Shown one piece after another: positions 18,003 to 28,270 of a stretch of 45,482 nucleotides of DNA (the first letter of the stretch is position 1; every line of letters begins with the position of its first letter). The stretch lies in contig JAGVLY010000108.1 of the NCBI GenBank assembly GCA_020054035.1, positions 1 to 45,482 on the forward strand. The letters are read 5' to 3'. A program made the position numbers and the translations under genes. The notes below the pieces were generated by a model that saw only the letters and a list, made by a program, of their open reading frames with translations, was not told where the DNA came from and ran no database searches. This stretch comes from Bacteroidia bacterium. GTDB taxonomy: Bacteria > Bacteroidota > Bacteroidia > SXHM01.

Positions 18003-19484
18003 ATGAAGAAAATATTAGTTGCCAATCGTGGCGAAATTGCTTTGCGCATTATGCGCTCGGCAAAGGAGATGGGGATAAAAACAGTTGCCGTTTTTTCAGA
18101 AGCTGACCGTAATGCGTTACATGTACGTTATGCGGATGAGGCGGTTTGTATTGGCCCTCCTCAAAGTTCAAAGTCGTATCTGGATATTGATAAGATAGTA
18201 GATGCCTGCCGCAAAACAGGTGCTGATGCGGTGCATCCCGGTTACGGTTTCTTATCTGAGAATGCAAAGTTTGCTGAGCGTTTGAAGAAAGAAAAGATAA
18301 CATTCATCGGTCCTTCGCCTGAAGCGATGGAGATGATGGGAAGTAAATTGCAGGCAAAAGCAGCAGCTAAGAAATACAATATTCCCCTTGTACCCGGAAC
18401 AGATAAAGCCATTGAAAATATTGAAGAAGCAAAGAAGATAGCTAAAGCAACCGGCTTTCCTGTACTGATTAAAGCCAGCGCAGGTGGTGGTGGAAAAGGA
18501 ATGCGTCTAGTTGAGAGCGAAGAAAATCTGGAAGAGCAAATGACACTTGCTATTAATGAAGCTACATCTGCTTTTGGCGATGGCTCGGTGTTTATTGAAC
18601 GTTTTGTTACTTCACCGCGACATGTAGAAATTCAGGTGCTTGCAGATAATCACGGAAATGTTGTTCACTTATTTGAACGCGAATGTTCTATTCAGCGCAG
18701 ACACCAGAAGGTGATTGAAGAAGCACCTTCATCAGTACTTACGCCTGAAATCAGGCATAAGATGGGTGAGTGTGCAAAAGATGTGGCACGTGCCTGCAAT
18801 TACTCAGGTGCAGGAACAGTGGAGTTTTTGGTGGATGATAAACTGAATTTCTATTTTCTGGAAATGAATACGCGTTTACAGGTGGAGCATCCTGTTACCG
18901 AAATGATAACCGGAATTGATTTGGTGAAAGAGCAGATAAAAGTGGCGCGCAACGAAAAGCTTTCGTTCACACAGGATGATTTGAAGATTAACGGACATGC
19001 TATTGAAGTGCGTGTATATGCCGAAGACCCGACTAATAATTTCCTCCCCGACATTGGGAAATTATTGACCTATCGCAGACCCCAAGGTCCCGGTATTCGT
19101 GTGGACGATGGCTTTGAAGAAGGAATGGATATTCCTATCTATTACGACCCGATGATTGCAAAACTCACCGTTCATGCAGATACACGCAAAGCGGCAATTG
19201 ACAAAATGCTTCGCGCCATTGATGAATACGCTATTTCAGGAATAGAAACAACCTTGCCGTTTTGTAGTTTTGTATTGCAGCACAATAGTTTTACTTCGGG
19301 TAAATTTGATACCAATTTTATCAAGCATTATTTTGAGCCTTCAATGCTTGATAATAATAATGTGGAAGAAGCTGAGATAGCTGCTATTCTGGCTTCAAAA
19401 CTGTTGGCTGAGAAACAGGAACACCACACTAACTCTAATGGTTCAGCCGTTAAAACATCAGCGTGGAAAAAGAACCGTGTTTAA
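18003..19484 (+). CDS. accC: Biotin carboxylase (acyl-CoA carboxylase subunit, no BCCP domain)
   Basis: KKILVANRGEIALRIMRSAKEMG, KASAGGGGKGMR, RRHQKVIEEAPS, FLEMNTRLQVEHPVTE. Confidence 0.9.
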   Translation: MKKILVANRGEIALRIMRSAKEMGIKTVAVFSEADRNALHVRYADEAVCIGPPQSSKSYLDIDKIVDACRKTGADAVHPGYGFLSENAKFAERLKKEKITFIGPSPEAMEMMGSKLQAKAAAKKYNIPLVPGTDKAIENIEEAKKIAKATGFPVLIKASAGGGGKGMRLVESEENLEEQMTLAINEATSAFGDGSVFIERFVTSPRHVEIQVLADNHGNVVHLFERECSIQRRHQKVIEEAPSSVLTPEIRHKMGECAKDVARACNYSGAGTVEFLVDDKLNFYFLEMNTRLQVEHPVTEMITGIDLVKEQIKVARNEKLSFTQDDLKINGHAIEVRVYAEDPTNNFLPDIGKLLTYRRPQGPGIRVDDGFEEGMDIPIYYDPMIAKLTVHADTRKAAIDKMLRAIDEYAISGIETTLPFCSFVLQHNSFTSGKFDTNFIKHYFEPSMLDNNNVEEAEIAAILASKLLAEKQEHHTNSNGSAVKTSAWKKNRV

Positions 19485-19518
19485 TGCGCGGCACGCTTTT
19501 AGCAGAAGGGTTTGCATT

Positions 19519-20142
19519 ATGAGTAAACTTTCTTATTTATTCTCAATCGTATTTTTAATTGCTTTTTCTGCCCATGCGCAGGACACTATTCCTCAAACGG
19601 GGTTAAAGAAAAAAAGTAAGTCTTCTAAAAAAGAGCAGGAGCGAACCGTAATTGATGGCGACACGTTAGCTGTTTATAATTTGCCGGTTGTGAGCATTGG
19701 CGGAGAGCGTACTTTTAAAACCAAGAAAGAAGAAAAGAAGTATTGGCGCATGGTGCGTAATGTGAAGAAAGCCTTGCCTTATGCAAAAATCGCGAAAGAA
19801 AAACTGGATAAATACGAAGCGCAATTAGAAGGCAAGCAAAAGCGTGAGCGTAAACTGATAATGAAACAGGTAGAGCAGGAGCTGCTGGATGAGTATTCGG
19901 ATGAGTTGAAAGGATTAACCATTACTCAAGGACGAATTTTATTGAAGCTGATTGACCGCGAAACCGGGCACACATCTTATGATTTAGTGGAAAGTCTGCG
20001 AGGGTGGTTTTCAGCCAACTTCTGGCAGGGAATTGCGGTATTATTTGATGCTGATTTAAAAAGTGATTTCAATCCTAAGACAAGCGCTGACGATGCCATG
20101 ATTGATGAAATTGTGGTGAGGATTGAGAACGGAGAACTTTAA
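19519..20142 (+). CDS. DUF4294 secreted protein
   Basis: Signal peptide MSKLSYLFSIVFLIAFSAHAQ; YWRMVRNVKKALPYAKIAKEKLDKYEAQL...TITQGRILLKLIDRETGHTSYDL. Confidence 0.8.
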   Translation: MSKLSYLFSIVFLIAFSAHAQDTIPQTGLKKKSKSSKKEQERTVIDGDTLAVYNLPVVSIGGERTFKTKKEEKKYWRMVRNVKKALPYAKIAKEKLDKYEAQLEGKQKRERKLIMKQVEQELLDEYSDELKGLTITQGRILLKLIDRETGHTSYDLVESLRGWFSANFWQGIAVLFDADLKSDFNPKTSADDAMIDEIVVRIENGEL

Positions 20143-20903
20143 AACTTCTCAAACACCCCCAACCCAAACAGCGCAAAGTCATATTTTACAGGGTCTTTAG
20201 CATCAAACTTTCTCAAGGCTTTTGTGAGTTCTTCTGTTGCCTGCCAGTCGTTTTGTTTGCGTTTTAGTAGTTTAAGTTTTCGGGCAACATTGCCGGAATG
20301 GACATCCAGAGGGCAATAGAGTAGGGAAGGAGAGATGCTTTTCCAGATTCCGAAATCAACACCGCGCTTGTCGTTGCGCACCATCCAGCGCAGGAACATA
20401 TTCAATCTCTTGGAAGCCGAGCCGGCTGCCGGATTAGAAACGTGCTTCTCTGTTCGCTTGGGATGCGGGATAGAAAAGAATACGTTGTTAAAATAAACCA
20501 AAGCATCTTTGATATTTTCTTTTTTGCTGAAGACTTTTTCCATTCCACCGTGCTGCGAATAAATGTTGCGCAGCGATAAAATAAAGAACTCCAAATCAAC
20601 AGCATTGAAGGTGCGGTGTTTAAAATTTTGGAGCCTTTGTAATTCTTTATCACTTGCCTGCATTACAAAATCATAAGGACTTAAGTCCATCGCCTCTACC
20701 AGCTTTTTTGCATTGTTGATAATGGTGGTGCGTTGTCCCCAGGCAATGGTTGCAGCAAGAAACGCGCTGATCTCAATGTCTTCCTTTTTTGTGAAAAGAT
20801 GCGGAATACTTATCGGGTCGGAAGTGATGAAGTCGGGACGATTGTATTTATCGTAAGCGGCTTCCAGAAAATCATGAAGCTGCTCTTTGTTGAGTGCTGC
20901 CAT
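20139..20903 (-). CDS. TIGR02757/DUF2400 family protein
   Basis: AAYDKYNRPDFITSDPISIPHLF, ISAFLAATIAWGQRTTIINNAKKL, DVHSGNVARKLKLL. Confidence 0.85.
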   Translation of the reverse strand: MAALNKEQLHDFLEAAYDKYNRPDFITSDPISIPHLFTKKEDIEISAFLAATIAWGQRTTIINNAKKLVEAMDLSPYDFVMQASDKELQRLQNFKHRTFNAVDLEFFILSLRNIYSQHGGMEKVFSKKENIKDALVYFNNVFFSIPHPKRTEKHVSNPAAGSASKRLNMFLRWMVRNDKRGVDFGIWKSISPSLLYCPLDVHSGNVARKLKLLKRKQNDWQATEELTKALRKFDAKDPVKYDFALFGLGVFEKF

Positions 20904-22057
20904 TATTGTCCTGTTATTTTCTTGTAGCCTTCTGTGTTTTGAAGCGTGATAAATAAGGTCTCGCTTCTCAGTCTTTCAGCATCTGCAAAGCCAAGTGCTG
21001 CTGCTTCATTCAAGGCTATTTCTGCTTCAACAGAATTGTTCATCATCATAAAATATTTAGTTCGCAGGTAGGCGTGTTCTGAATTAGTGGGGTCAACTAA
21101 TTTGTAAATACTCAGAAATTTATCTGCTTCGGGTAATCTGCGGCTGTTAAGTGCTGAGTTGGAATAACTGAATGCAACAAGGTTGAGGAAATTCTTCAGT
21201 CTTATATTCATGAACTTTTCATCACCATTGTTTTTGGCAATCCTTTGTTCAAGGTTTTTAAACTCATTCTTCCACCAGTTGAAATCATTTTTTACAAAGG
21301 CTTCGGAGTAGAATTGCTTTTGTTTTTTTTCGCGTCCAATTATTTTCTTGTCGATGGTGTTTTCATTTTTTTGGGATGGGGCAGGCGAGAGGCAGAAAGT
21401 AATTGCCTTGCTCATGGTTTCCACCGGTGGCCATTCGTGCGCACCATCAAAGTATTTAATCAGGTGTTTTAGTTCTGAATTTTTAAGTGCTTCACCTGCA
21501 TCATAAATCTCGGTCAGGTTCATGTCTTCTTTTCCGGCAATGCCGACAAAAATTAAATCAGTTCTTTGTTGTGAGGGTTGAGCAGGCAGACCTACAGAGC
21601 AGGAGATTACACCTGCGATGTTGTTGTTTTGTACTGCAAGGTTTCCGGCAATTCTTCCGCCACCTGAAAATCCGCAGGTGAAGATTTTCTGTTCGTTAAT
21701 TTTTAGTTTTTGTTTTGTGTCGGCAAATAACTGATTGGCTGCGGTACTTACTGTAGTCCAATCCATGCCGTTTTTTGTGGTGTTGCTTGCGATGAAAATG
21801 ATACTTAAACTATCGGCTATGGATTTGTATTTCTCAAGCGGAAAATTTCCTTTTCCCTGCGGGTCGAAAAAGTAAATTGCCGGGAAGGTTTTTGTGGTGT
21901 CGTAATTTACAGGGAGGTAAAGGGTGTAGGTATTTTCGGTATAGATTTTTCCTGCGGAGTAAACGGTTTTTGCTTTTGGGGTTACAGTTTGTTTATTTTC
22001 TTTTTCTGAGCAGGAGAAAATAACATATGAGAAGATTAATAGATAAGTCTGTTTCAT
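20903..22057 (-). CDS. Lipoprotein alpha/beta hydrolase (esterase-like) with C-terminal helical repeats
   Basis: LIFSYVIFSCSEKE lipobox; CGFSGGGRIAG nucleophile elbow. Confidence 0.7.
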   Translation of the reverse strand: MKQTYLLIFSYVIFSCSEKENKQTVTPKAKTVYSAGKIYTENTYTLYLPVNYDTTKTFPAIYFFDPQGKGNFPLEKYKSIADSLSIIFIASNTTKNGMDWTTVSTAANQLFADTKQKLKINEQKIFTCGFSGGGRIAGNLAVQNNNIAGVISCSVGLPAQPSQQRTDLIFVGIAGKEDMNLTEIYDAGEALKNSELKHLIKYFDGAHEWPPVETMSKAITFCLSPAPSQKNENTIDKKIIGREKKQKQFYSEAFVKNDFNWWKNEFKNLEQRIAKNNGDEKFMNIRLKNFLNLVAFSYSNSALNSRRLPEADKFLSIYKLVDPTNSEHAYLRTKYFMMMNNSVEAEIALNEAAALGFADAERLRSETLFITLQNTEGYKKITGQ

Positions 22058-22067
22058 GATTTAAAAC

Positions 22068-22090
22068 ACTTCGACTACGCTCAGTGTGAC
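22068..22090. repeat. Short intergenic repeat-like sequence CACTTCGACTACGCTCAGTGTGAC
   Basis: Recognised as a recurrent intergenic sequence in Bacteroidota; short CACT/AGTG dyad. Confidence 0.4.
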
Positions 22091-22100
22091 AAAACGCTCT

Positions 22101-22583
22101 TTAATTTACGGTTTGCAAAATCCAGCTGTCTTTCAGCGCTATTTCCCAATTTGTTTCCCAGTCTTTTTTTGTGGTAACAAGGTTGTTGAAAATAACAGTG
22201 TTCTCTGTCAGCTCTGATTTTTCAAGCAGGGTTGAGACCTGTGGAAGTTTGCAGGTTTTTATTTGCCCGTCTTTGCGGTAGGCAATCTGCATGCGGTCTA
22301 ACAAATCTGTATTGAAATCTGCTTCTATCTTTTTAACCAATGCTACCGATTTATCAATGGAGCAGCCGCTTGCTGCCGCTTGTTGCTCGTCAACACCAAT
22401 TACTAAAAAGCGGTTGTGCAGTATTTCTGCCGCAGCTTTAAGTGCAGCTCCGTGTGCCGACCATGTTGTTACAAACTCGGTTGCAAGAGTATTTAGTTGC
22501 TGAACTTCAGCGGCAGTAAATTCTCTGCTGCTCTGGTAAATCCAGATGCGTGAAGAGGGGGATAGTTGGGATAGTGTTGTCAT
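22101..22583 (-). CDS. Conserved Bacteroidota protein (sometimes labelled ABC transporter ATPase)
   Basis: SRIWIYQSSREFTAAEVQQL...WSAHG; adjacent to CCG-domain Fe-S protein; no Walker motifs. Confidence 0.65.
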   Translation of the reverse strand: MTTLSQLSPSSRIWIYQSSREFTAAEVQQLNTLATEFVTTWSAHGAALKAAAEILHNRFLVIGVDEQQAAASGCSIDKSVALVKKIEADFNTDLLDRMQIAYRKDGQIKTCKLPQVSTLLEKSELTENTVIFNNLVTTKKDWETNWEIALKDSWILQTVN

Positions 22584-22584
22584 T

Positions 22585-23370
22585 TTACAAATCCTGTGCG
22601 CTGGCAATTAACTCAGCCACGTCATACACTTTTACTTCGCCTTCTTTGTTGAAGTGCTTTACGCCATCGGTCATCATGGTCATACAAAAGGGGCAGCCGG
22701 TTGCAATTACGCTGGGGTTTAATGCCAATGCTTCTTCGGCACGCTCTACGTTTACTTCTTTATCACCGTGTTCGGCTTCTTTAAACATTTGCGCACCGCC
22801 TGCACCGCAGCAAAGTCCGTTGGCGCGACTGCGTTTCATTTCGGTTAATTCGCTGTCGAGTTTTTCGATAACACTGCGTGGAGCTTCATATTCGCTGTTG
22901 GCGCGGCCAAGGTAGCAGGGGTCGTGAAAGGTTATTTTTTTGCCTTTGAACGAACCGCCTTCTACTTTCAGTTTGCCTGAATCAATAAGTTGCTGAATGA
23001 GTTGGGTGTGGTGGATTACTTCGTAGTTACCGCCTAAATCGGGATATTCGTTTTTTAAGGTATTGAAGCAATGTGGGCAGCCTGTTACAATTTTCTTTAC
23101 TTCATAGCCGTTCAGCACCTGAATGTTGGTGAATGCCTGCATCTGGAAAAGGAATTCGTTTCCGGCACGTTTTGCTGGGTCGCCTGTGCATGATTCTTCA
23201 GTGCCAAGCACCGCAAATTTTACTTCGGCTTTATTTAAAATCTTAACGATGGCTTTGGTTATTTTCTTAGCGCGGTCGTCAAAACTCCCGGCACAACCCA
23301 CCCAGAAAAGTATTTCGGGAACTTCACCATTGGCAATACATTCAGCCATTGTTGGAACTTTCATTTCCAT
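22585..23370 (-). CDS. (Fe-S)-binding protein with CCG domains (HdrB/GlpC-like)
   Basis: VTGCPHCFNTLKNEYPD, HDPCYLGR, GLCCGAGG, ATGCPFCMTMM. Confidence 0.88.
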   Translation of the reverse strand: MEMKVPTMAECIANGEVPEILFWVGCAGSFDDRAKKITKAIVKILNKAEVKFAVLGTEESCTGDPAKRAGNEFLFQMQAFTNIQVLNGYEVKKIVTGCPHCFNTLKNEYPDLGGNYEVIHHTQLIQQLIDSGKLKVEGGSFKGKKITFHDPCYLGRANSEYEAPRSVIEKLDSELTEMKRSRANGLCCGAGGAQMFKEAEHGDKEVNVERAEEALALNPSVIATGCPFCMTMMTDGVKHFNKEGEVKVYDVAELIASAQDL

Positions 23371-23395
23371 ATTCTAATTATTTAGATAATTAATA

Positions 23396-24694
23396 TTATG
23401 CTTCGTTTGCCCAGTTCAGTCTGTCGGCCTGGCCGAATTGCCAAGGCGCACCGTTGTTTTCTACATTGGTAAACATTCCGGCTAAAGCAGCAGGGGCGTT
23501 TGATTCTTCCATTACTAAGTTTCTGCGCAGGTCAATAATGATGCTCAACGGGTCAATGTTTATAGGACAAGCCTCCACACAGGCATTGCACGAAGTGCAG
23601 GCCCATAACTCTTCTGGAGTTATGTAATCGTGTAACAATGATTTGGTGTCGGGTGTTTTTTTGTCAAGATTTTTACCATACTCTTCTAGGCGGTCGCGGG
23701 TATCCATCATGATTTTGCGTGGCGAAAGTTTTTTGCCCGTAATGTTGGCCGGGCAATTAGATGTGCAGCGTCCGCACTCGGTGCAGGAGTATGCATTCAT
23801 CAATTGCACCCATGATAAATCGTTTACATCCTTTGCTCCGAACTTAACGGGAGCAGCATCGGCAGGTGGGGGAGTGGCAGAGGGATCAAACATCAGCTTT
23901 ACCTCATTGGTAACCGATTCCATGTTGCTGAATTTACCTTTTGGATTAAGGTTGGAATAAAACACGTTCGGAAAAGCCAACAGAATGTGGAAGTGTTTGG
24001 AGTAAGGAACATAATTGAGGAAGAAGAGAATACCGCAGATGTGGAACCACCAAACCGAGCGCTCAATCATAATAAGTGTTTCGCTGCTGAGGCCTGTGAA
24101 CAGGGCTGAATAGTATTGTGAAATAGGATACGCCCCTGCCTGAACATAATGTTCAACACCACGGCTTTGCAATACCTGATCGGTTGCATTCATGGTGAAG
24201 AAGGCGGTCATCAATAAAATCTCGATGGTAAGAATCAAGTTGGCATCGCTGCGTGGCCATGAGGTCATTTCGGTCGACCAGAAACGTTTTAGTTTTATAA
24301 TATTTCTGCGGATAAGAAATACGATACAGGCTATTAACACACCTAGCCCGAGGAATTCAAAGGAGGCGATTACAAAATCATAAAAACCACCGAGAAATGC
24401 GAATACGCGGTGCGTGCCTGCCACTCCGTCAATAATGATTTCGAGTAATTCGATATTCATAATCACAAAGCCGATGTAAATCAAAATGTGCATGATTCCG
24501 GCAACGGGGCGCACCACCATTTTTGATTGTCCGATGGCAACCAGCGACATTACTTTCAGTCGTTCGGCAAAGTTGTCGTTCAGATTTTGATCTCTGCCCA
24601 ACCTGATGTTGCGCACGATGGTTTTGATTTTAAGCGCGAATAAAGTGAATGCGCCAACGAACAGCAGTAAGAAGATTATGTTGGAGATACCCAT
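23396..24694 (-). CDS. Membrane-bound 4Fe-4S dicluster oxidoreductase
   Basis: TM helices then CTECGRCTSNCP and CTSCNACVEACP; start set at MGISNIIFLLL. Confidence 0.88.
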   Translation of the reverse strand: MGISNIIFLLLFVGAFTLFALKIKTIVRNIRLGRDQNLNDNFAERLKVMSLVAIGQSKMVVRPVAGIMHILIYIGFVIMNIELLEIIIDGVAGTHRVFAFLGGFYDFVIASFEFLGLGVLIACIVFLIRRNIIKLKRFWSTEMTSWPRSDANLILTIEILLMTAFFTMNATDQVLQSRGVEHYVQAGAYPISQYYSALFTGLSSETLIMIERSVWWFHICGILFFLNYVPYSKHFHILLAFPNVFYSNLNPKGKFSNMESVTNEVKLMFDPSATPPPADAAPVKFGAKDVNDLSWVQLMNAYSCTECGRCTSNCPANITGKKLSPRKIMMDTRDRLEEYGKNLDKKTPDTKSLLHDYITPEELWACTSCNACVEACPINIDPLSIIIDLRRNLVMEESNAPAALAGMFTNVENNGAPWQFGQADRLNWANEA

Positions 24695-24725
24695 TGTAGA
24701 TTCAGTGATCGGGTTTAACGTTAAA

Positions 24726-25703
24726 TTATTGTTTAGCCTCTTTTTCCTTTTTCCCGAAAACAGAAATAGATACATATCTGCCCGGATGTTCTTTGATGTC
24801 AATGAACAGGTTATCGAGATTTTTAGAAGCGTTGTTAAGGTTGTTGTAAAGGCTGTCGTTATTCACGAGCATACCGATTGAACCTTCACCGTTATTGATT
24901 TTGTTGAATACATCCGCTGCTTCGGTCAGGGCTTTATCAGCACTTTCAATTGCTGATTTAAAGTTTGATTTTGCCAGTGTATCGCTCAGAGCAGAAAAGT
25001 TAGTAAGGATATTCTGAATTTTATCGTTATTGTTTTTAATGTTTCCGGTAATGGATTCAAGGTTGTCGAAGATCTTAGCTAGCTTTCCTTTTTCTTCGGT
25101 TACGAGTGTATCCAGTCCGCCTGTTGCGCTTTCCAGATTAGCAAGCGTTGATTTTAAACTCGCCACGCTTTTAGAAAGGTTATCGCGGTTCTCTTTGTTT
25201 ACAATGTGGCGAACATCACCCATTACTGAATCTAACTGCGCGAAAATGGAGAGTGCCCTTGCTTTTAAAGGCTCAACGGTTTTATTAAGTTCGTCTGTAA
25301 GTGTGGCTTTAATATCAGGCAATAAAGTATCACCGCTTTGGGCATAAACGAGGGTGTCTTTCATTACCAGTTCAATTGCTTTTGAACCCAATAAGTCTGC
25401 ACTGATAATGCGGGCAGTAGATTGAACAGGAACATTAAAGCTGGTGTTGGTAAGCTGCATTTTCACAATTACCTTCCCTGAATTATCGGGATGGAAATAC
25501 ATGGTTTGTACAAACCCGATTTTGTAACCGTTAATCAATACCGGACTTGAAATGGTTAAGCCTTCCACCTTTGGGTAAATTGCATAAAAATGGCGCTGTG
25601 TGCCGAAAATATTAAAGCCTTTGAGGAAGTTAAAACCCCAGAAAGAGAAGGCAATGGTTAACACGATAACCGCACCTATTTTTATTTCTTTTGAATATTT
25701 CAT
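24726..25703 (-). CDS. MCE/MlaD-family lipid transport protein
   Basis: N-terminal TM, VEGLTISSPVLINGYKIGFVQTMYF, long helical C-part. Confidence 0.87.
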   Translation of the reverse strand: MKYSKEIKIGAVIVLTIAFSFWGFNFLKGFNIFGTQRHFYAIYPKVEGLTISSPVLINGYKIGFVQTMYFHPDNSGKVIVKMQLTNTSFNVPVQSTARIISADLLGSKAIELVMKDTLVYAQSGDTLLPDIKATLTDELNKTVEPLKARALSIFAQLDSVMGDVRHIVNKENRDNLSKSVASLKSTLANLESATGGLDTLVTEEKGKLAKIFDNLESITGNIKNNNDKIQNILTNFSALSDTLAKSNFKSAIESADKALTEAADVFNKINNGEGSIGMLVNNDSLYNNLNNASKNLDNLFIDIKEHPGRYVSISVFGKKEKEAKQ

Positions 25704-25709
25704 CGTTAC

Positions 25710-28157
25710 TTACTTGTTCAAAATTTCTTTTGCCTTTGCCATATCAATGCGCTCACCGTTAAGGAAAGCCACCACAAATGCATCGGGATAACCCTGCTTG
25801 CGCACTTTAGCCTGATGTGCAGTTGCGGCTTCAATACTATCAAAATTTCCTGAAGCGTATTTATGTAATCCGCCTGCCTGATATTCATAGATATTATCAA
25901 TACCCGAAAATTTTGGCGAAGATAATGGAAACGCAGTTGGTGAGCCAAAAAATTGCACCCTGAAAACTAATTTTCCTGATGCAGGGGTTTCTTTGGGTTT
26001 GTTGTCAACAGGAGTTTGGTTTTTTACCTGCTCTTTTACTTCTGTTTTCTTTGGTTCAACTGTAACCTGAGTGTCTGTATTGTTCTCTAATGTTTCTCTT
26101 ATTTTTCGTAAAAGTTCTTCTTTCTTAGCTTGCATTACCTCGCGCTCCAGTTCAGCAACTTCTTCGGCTTTTATGCGGGCAATGGCTTCCTTCTTTGCTT
26201 TTTCTTCTAAGTCGATTTCTTCTTTGTTATTGTTTTCGGCTTTAGCTTCTGCTTCCTGCTTCAGTTTTTGTGCTGCTTCTTCTTTAGCTTTTTGCTCGGC
26301 CTCCAGTTTAGCTTTGGCTTCAGCCTTTTTCTTAGCTTCTTCGGCTAATTTTTTGACTTCAGCTTCTTGCTTTGTTTTTAAAGCTGCTTCTTCTTTAGCT
26401 TTCTCTTCTGCCAAGGCAGCAGCATTCTTTTCTGCTGCATCATTTATTTCGGTTTTGCCAAAGAGTTCGGCATCTATTTTCTCTTCTACTTTTTGACCAA
26501 TTTTCGCATTTTCATCCGCTATGTTTTTTATTCTGTTCAGTGCTTCGTCCTGTTGCTTTTTTATTGCTTCCAGTTCTTCTTTCTCTTTCATGCGCTGATT
26601 AAACTCAGCCATCAATTGTTCTTTTTCCTGATTCTTTTTTTCTTCTTCTAATAGCGCTTGTGCTTCCGCCTTTTGTTTTGCATTTCGTTCTGCTTCAGTT
26701 TTAGCAGCCTGTTCTTTTATATCCTGCTCTTTAATGGCTTTTAATTTAGCTACACGTTCAGCATCTTCCTTAGCTTTCAGTTCTTCAGCCTCTTTAGCTT
26801 TTGCATCGGCATCGGCTTTAGCCTTTGCTTCACTCTCTTGCTTTGCTTTCAGGTCTGCCTGTTCTTTTGCCTTTTTATCGGCCTGCAATTTTGCCGTTAA
26901 CTCTTCAAAGGCCTTTGCTTTAGCATCAGCAGCTTCTTTGGCTTTTAGTTCTGCCTGTTCCTTTGCTTTTTTCTCAGTCAGTATTTTGTTTTCAGCGTCC
27001 TGCTTAGCTTTTAAATCCGCCTCCGCTTTTGCTTTAGCCTCTGCTTCCTGTTTAGCTTTTAGCGCAGCATCCTCTTTTATCTTTTTCTCGGCAAGTGCTT
27101 TCGCATCAGCATCCGCTTTTGCCTTAGCTTCTGCTTCCTGTTTGCTTTTCAGTTCGGCATCTTCCTTTGCTTTCATTTCAGCATGCTTAGCTTTTAAAGC
27201 AGCGTTTTCTTCCATTAATCGTTTTTGCTCAGCCTCCAGTTTTGCTTTGAGTTCGGCTTCTTCTTTTAATTTTTTATCCGCTTCCGCTTTAGCTTTTGCA
27301 GCAGCTTCGGTTTTTAGTTGTTCAGGAGTTTTATTGTTTTCAACTTCAGAGTTTGATACACCAGCATCGGCAGTTTCGTGTTTTGATTTATACTTTTTCA
27401 GTGCTGCAAAAATGGATGTTGCCATTTTTAATTTACCGTTTGCCGACACAAGGAAATCTTCGTCTGTTTTATTAGTAAGGAAACCTAATTCAATAAGAAT
27501 AGCAGGCATGGTTGTTTTTCGCAGCACCAGAAATCCTGCTTGCTTTACACCACGGTCTTCGCGGTGAATGCTTTTGACAAAATCATCCTGAACATAGGAT
27601 GAAAGTTCAATGCTTTGATTAAGAAAGGCGCTTTGCATCATGGTGAGTGCAATCATGCTTTCGGCTGAGTTAGGGTCAAAGCCTTCGTATTTGGTTTCGT
27701 AATCATCTTCCATGAAAATTACCGAGTTCTCCTGCTGTGCAATCAAGAGGTTTTCCTCCGTTTTGTGTAAACCAAGTACAAAGGTCTCGGTACCGTTAGC
27801 TCCCAGATTTTTTGCAGCATTGCAGTGGATGGAGATGAATAAATCGGCATTGGCATCGTTTGCAATTCTGGCGCGCTCGTCCAACCCGATAAATACATCC
27901 TTGTCGCGGGTGTAAATAACTTTTATTTCAGGAAACTCAGCTTTTATCAGTTCGCCCACTTTTAAAGCAACATCAAGCGCCACGTTTTTCTCGGTGACTT
28001 TGTATCTGCCTGTACCTGTGTTTCCGGGATCTTTGCCGCCATGCCCGGCATCAATAACAATGGTCTTTATCTTGTAGCCACCACCCGGAAGGAATGTCCA
28101 TGCGCAGGAGAAGTAAGCAGTAAAAACAATAAAAAGACTGATAAGTCGTTTATTCAC
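25710..28157 (-). CDS. N-acetylmuramoyl-L-alanine amidase with long Lys/Ala/Glu-rich helical linker and C-terminal SPOR-like domain
   Basis: IVIDAGHGGKDPGNTG, LFISIHCNA, ELGFLTNKTDE; ~400-aa AKAKAEAD/EAELKAK linker; RVQFFGSPTAF... tail. Confidence 0.88.
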   Translation of the reverse strand: MNKRLISLFIVFTAYFSCAWTFLPGGGYKIKTIVIDAGHGGKDPGNTGTGRYKVTEKNVALDVALKVGELIKAEFPEIKVIYTRDKDVFIGLDERARIANDANADLFISIHCNAAKNLGANGTETFVLGLHKTEENLLIAQQENSVIFMEDDYETKYEGFDPNSAESMIALTMMQSAFLNQSIELSSYVQDDFVKSIHREDRGVKQAGFLVLRKTTMPAILIELGFLTNKTDEDFLVSANGKLKMATSIFAALKKYKSKHETADAGVSNSEVENNKTPEQLKTEAAAKAKAEADKKLKEEAELKAKLEAEQKRLMEENAALKAKHAEMKAKEDAELKSKQEAEAKAKADADAKALAEKKIKEDAALKAKQEAEAKAKAEADLKAKQDAENKILTEKKAKEQAELKAKEAADAKAKAFEELTAKLQADKKAKEQADLKAKQESEAKAKADADAKAKEAEELKAKEDAERVAKLKAIKEQDIKEQAAKTEAERNAKQKAEAQALLEEEKKNQEKEQLMAEFNQRMKEKEELEAIKKQQDEALNRIKNIADENAKIGQKVEEKIDAELFGKTEINDAAEKNAAALAEEKAKEEAALKTKQEAEVKKLAEEAKKKAEAKAKLEAEQKAKEEAAQKLKQEAEAKAENNNKEEIDLEEKAKKEAIARIKAEEVAELEREVMQAKKEELLRKIRETLENNTDTQVTVEPKKTEVKEQVKNQTPVDNKPKETPASGKLVFRVQFFGSPTAFPLSSPKFSGIDNIYEYQAGGLHKYASGNFDSIEAATAHQAKVRKQGYPDAFVVAFLNGERIDMAKAKEILNK

Positions 28158-28270
28158 AGAGATAATTAATTGAGATAAGTGTGCAGGCTGAAAACCCTGT
28201 TACCGTTCATAAAAATATGTAGTTTTGCCCTCTTCTGAAAACAACGTTATTCCTGCAAAAATAGTATAAA

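Noticed and set aside
26734-27567. 277-aa plus-strand ORF rich in S/A/F
   Set aside because: Antisense of the amidase's Lys/Ala/Glu-rich linker; AAA/GAA/GCN codons read backwards give stop-free Ser/Ala/Phe frames.
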